This document shows, in pieces, positions 62,683-64,000 of a stretch of DNA of 64,000 nt; within the stretch, counting starts at the first letter, position 1; each line of letters starts with the position of its first letter. Source of the DNA: Bacteroidota bacterium (lineage in GTDB: Bacteria; Bacteroidota; Bacteroidia; Cytophagales; Cyclobacteriaceae); contig JAFDYU010000012.1 in NCBI GenBank assembly GCA_018267285.1, forward strand, positions 124,001 through 188,000, given 5' to 3'. The notes beneath the pieces were generated by a model that was not told the DNA's origin, did no database searches, and saw only the letters and a program-made list of their open reading frames with translations. The position numbers and the translations under genes were made by a program.

Positions 62683-62895
62683 CTATGCGAGTACTAACAT
62701 TTCCGATTCGGAAATCGACTCCGGGATCTGAAGGCCTGATTCTTTCATGGCTTCAAGGTGCAATGTAACGGCTTCAATAATGTTATGCTCAACTTCTTGT
62801 TTTGTTGCACCGGCTGAGGTACAACCTGGTAAATCCGGAATATAAGCGCTATAACCATCGCTACCTTTTTCATAAATTACTAAATACTTTCTCAT
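62683..62895 (-). CDS. hicB: HicB-type antitoxin (short form)
   Basis: The 70-residue protein has the degenerate RNase H-like fold of HicB (YLVIYEKGSDGYSAYIPDLPGC, then GATKQEVEHNIIEAV). It lacks the C-terminal ribbon-helix-helix or HTH DNA-binding domain found on long HicB, so autoregulation may be weak or indirect. It comes before hicA, an order known for a subset of these pairs. A GGAG sequence directly touches its ATG, too close for a normal ribosome site. Confidence 0.9.
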   Translation of the reverse strand: MRKYLVIYEKGSDGYSAYIPDLPGCTSAGATKQEVEHNIIEAVTLHLEAMKESGLQIPESISESEMLVLA

Positions 62896-62954
62896 CTCCT
62901 TTTTCTTTATAATAAAGGTAGTTTAAAATCTTAAGAATTTGATTTCAACTCAAT

Positions 62955-62994
62955 TCAAATAGCAGGCAAAATTTTGCCTGAGCATTCTCCAAAA
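62955..62994. repeat. Direct repeat copy 2 (functional fahA 3' end)
   Basis: This copy is in frame with the fumarylacetoacetase gene and supplies its last residues GECSGKILPAI and stop. It shares 38 of 40 bases with 62450-62489 and contains the same perfect 18-bp palindrome. Confidence 0.9.
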
Positions 62995-64000
62995 CCAATT
63001 TTTACACCATCCTTTTCGCAATACCCACGCAGGATTACGGTATCGCCATCGAGGAGGAATTTCCGTTCGCTTTCATCGCTTAAGTGTAGCGGGCGTTGGC
63101 CATTCCAAGTGAGTTCCAGCATAGACCCATACGAACCCGGTGATGGCCCGCTGATGGTGCCGCTTCCATACATATCGCCCACCTGAATGTTGCATCCGTT
63201 TATGGTATGATGTGCCAACTGCTGTGCCATGTTCCAGTACATGTACTTGAAATTAGAGCGGCTAACCGTAGCGGGCTCTGTTTTATTTGTCTGAATGAAC
63301 ACTTCTAAAGCGATATCAAAATTTTTGTTTCCTTCGAAGGCAAGGTAAGGCAACACGTGCGGAAATTGTTCGGGGCCTTTTACACGGAATGGCTCAAGGG
63401 CATCGAGTGTTACAATCCACGGAGAAATTGTTGATGCAAAATTTTTGGCAAGGAACGGCCCCAATGGCACATATTCCCATGTTTGAATATCGCGTGCGCT
63501 CCAATCGTTGAACAACACCAAACCAAAAATATTTTCTTCGGCCTCGCGGGTTGTAGTATGCGATCCCAATTTTGTTTCGGAACACGTTATGAAAGCAACT
63601 TCCAATTCAAAATCCAATTTTTGAGTTGGGCAAAACTGCGGCAGCTCTGCATTGGGTGGTTTTATCTGTCCTTTCGGGCGAAGGATGGGGGTGCCCGATA
63701 CAACTATTGAAGAAGCGCGGCCGTGGTACCCTACGGGCAGATGTTTCCAATTTGGGAGCAACGCATTTTTAGGATCGCGAAACATAGAACCAGCATTGGT
63801 GGCATGTTCTTCGCTGCTATAAAAGTCGGTATAGTTAGGCACGCGCACCGGCATGAGCATTTGTACCTCGCTCATTGGTACGAGGGCAATCTCGCACGCG
63901 GCCTTGTTCAATTTCAACTCGTCATTATCATGTTGTAACAACTCCGAAATCCGTTCACGCACTTCACGTCCTTTCTTCCGGCCAAGTGCCATAAAATCGT
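62955..64000 (-). CDS. fahA: Fumarylacetoacetase (partial, 5' end beyond right edge)
   Basis: The visible ~348 residues are most of a fumarylacetoacetase (normal length ~415), the last enzyme of tyrosine catabolism, making fumarate and acetoacetate. The catalytic and metal-site blocks are seen: VRVPNYTDFYSSEEHATNAG, LPVGYHGRASSIVVSG, DFELEVAFI, FNDWSARDIQTWEYVPLGPFLAKNF and YGSGTISGPSPGSYGSMLEL. The frame continues past the right edge, so the N-terminus is missing only because the window ends. Its last 13 codons are duplicated beyond hicBA. Confidence 0.93.
   Translation of the reverse strand, partial: DFMALGRKKGREVRERISELLQHDNDELKLNKAACEIALVPMSEVQMLMPVRVPNYTDFYSSEEHATNAGSMFRDPKNALLPNWKHLPVGYHGRASSIVVSGTPILRPKGQIKPPNAELPQFCPTQKLDFELEVAFITCSETKLGSHTTTREAEENIFGLVLFNDWSARDIQTWEYVPLGPFLAKNFASTISPWIVTLDALEPFRVKGPEQFPHVLPYLAFEGNKNFDIALEVFIQTNKTEPATVSRSNFKYMYWNMAQQLAHHTINGCNIQVGDMYGSGTISGPSPGSYGSMLELTWNGQRPLHLSDESERKFLLDGDTVILRGYCEKDGVKIGFGECSGKILPAI

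Larger units (their letters stand above)
62490..62994 (-). mobile_element. Putative 505-bp insertion carrying hicBA at the 3' end of fahA
   Basis: The two copies of the fahA 3' end are 505 bases apart, and the hicBA pair is all that lies between them. This is the footprint of an insertion that brings a substitute 3' end, so that fahA (now fused to copy 2) keeps its reading frame while the original end is left as copy 1. No integrase or transposase is inside, so movement would need help in trans or the unit is a decayed remnant. The boundaries are inferred from the repeats only. Confidence 0.5.

Noticed and set aside
1-64000. tRNA, rRNA, riboswitch or insertion sequences
   Set aside because: I looked through all intergenic gaps on both strands and found no cloverleaf, rRNA-like stretch, T-box or riboswitch-like structure near alaS or ald, and no transposase-like frame.

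Overview
The window looks like chromosomal DNA of a Bacteroidota bacterium, most likely order Cytophagales. The main reasons are protein families largely restricted to that phylum (DUF5916 and DUF3078 outer-membrane proteins, a PD40-OmpA fusion, a FISUMP domain, a DUF4369-TlpA lipoprotein), several promoters of the Bacteroidota form TTTG-N18..20-TAnnTTTG, few Shine-Dalgarno sequences, and many lipoprotein or exported products. I see no rRNA, tRNA, CRISPR array, transposase, prophage or plasmid replication gene. No gene-free stretch exceeds 300 bases.

Layout. 1-6 kb: end of a DUF5916 barrel, a flavin/[2Fe-2S] reductase, a serine hydrolase, and an amtB-porin-DUF4468-like run. 6-16 kb: a secreted protein, then an exported three-gene operon (TPR-CHAT protease, PD40-OmpA, 741-aa propeller-like protein) and an SGNH hydrolase. 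16-27 kb: alaS with an orphan GatB-type tail protein, a TlpA lipoprotein, paired M23 peptidases, CapA, MerR, DprA, HMG-CoA lyase and MurB. 27-36 kb: a 21-residue Lys/Ala peptide gene with its own promoter and terminator, DUF3078, a receiver, a LysM transglycosylase, an O-methyltransferase, an M16 peptidase, a seven-repeat YWKNG lipoprotein, a saccharopine dehydrogenase-like enzyme and cytidine deaminase.

35.7-48.2 kb is a same-strand signalling cluster: CheR, a stand-alone CheB, a membrane GAF protein, a Cache/HAMP/GAF/PAS/SpoIIE phosphatase, a SiaB-like kinase, a SiaC-like phosphoprotein, a TerB-ABCG transporter, two exported proteins and an NtrC-like regulator without a DNA-binding domain. 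It resembles the Pseudomonas SiaABC partner switch coupled to chemotaxis-type methylation enzymes, but has no chemoreceptor, CheA or diguanylate cyclase in view. This is the best candidate here for an undescribed system.

48-64 kb: a 38-residue lipoprotein found by reading the gap, a LuxE-like protein, a fused 2-oxoacid dehydrogenase E1, alanine dehydrogenase, an AsmA-type protein, a TPR protein, gyrA, a caspase-FISUMP fusion, a hicBA toxin-antitoxin pair and fumarylacetoacetase (running off the right edge). The hicBA pair lies between two 40-bp near-identical repeats, each of which encodes the last residues of fumarylacetoacetase. This looks like a 505-bp insertion that rebuilt the 3' end of its target gene.
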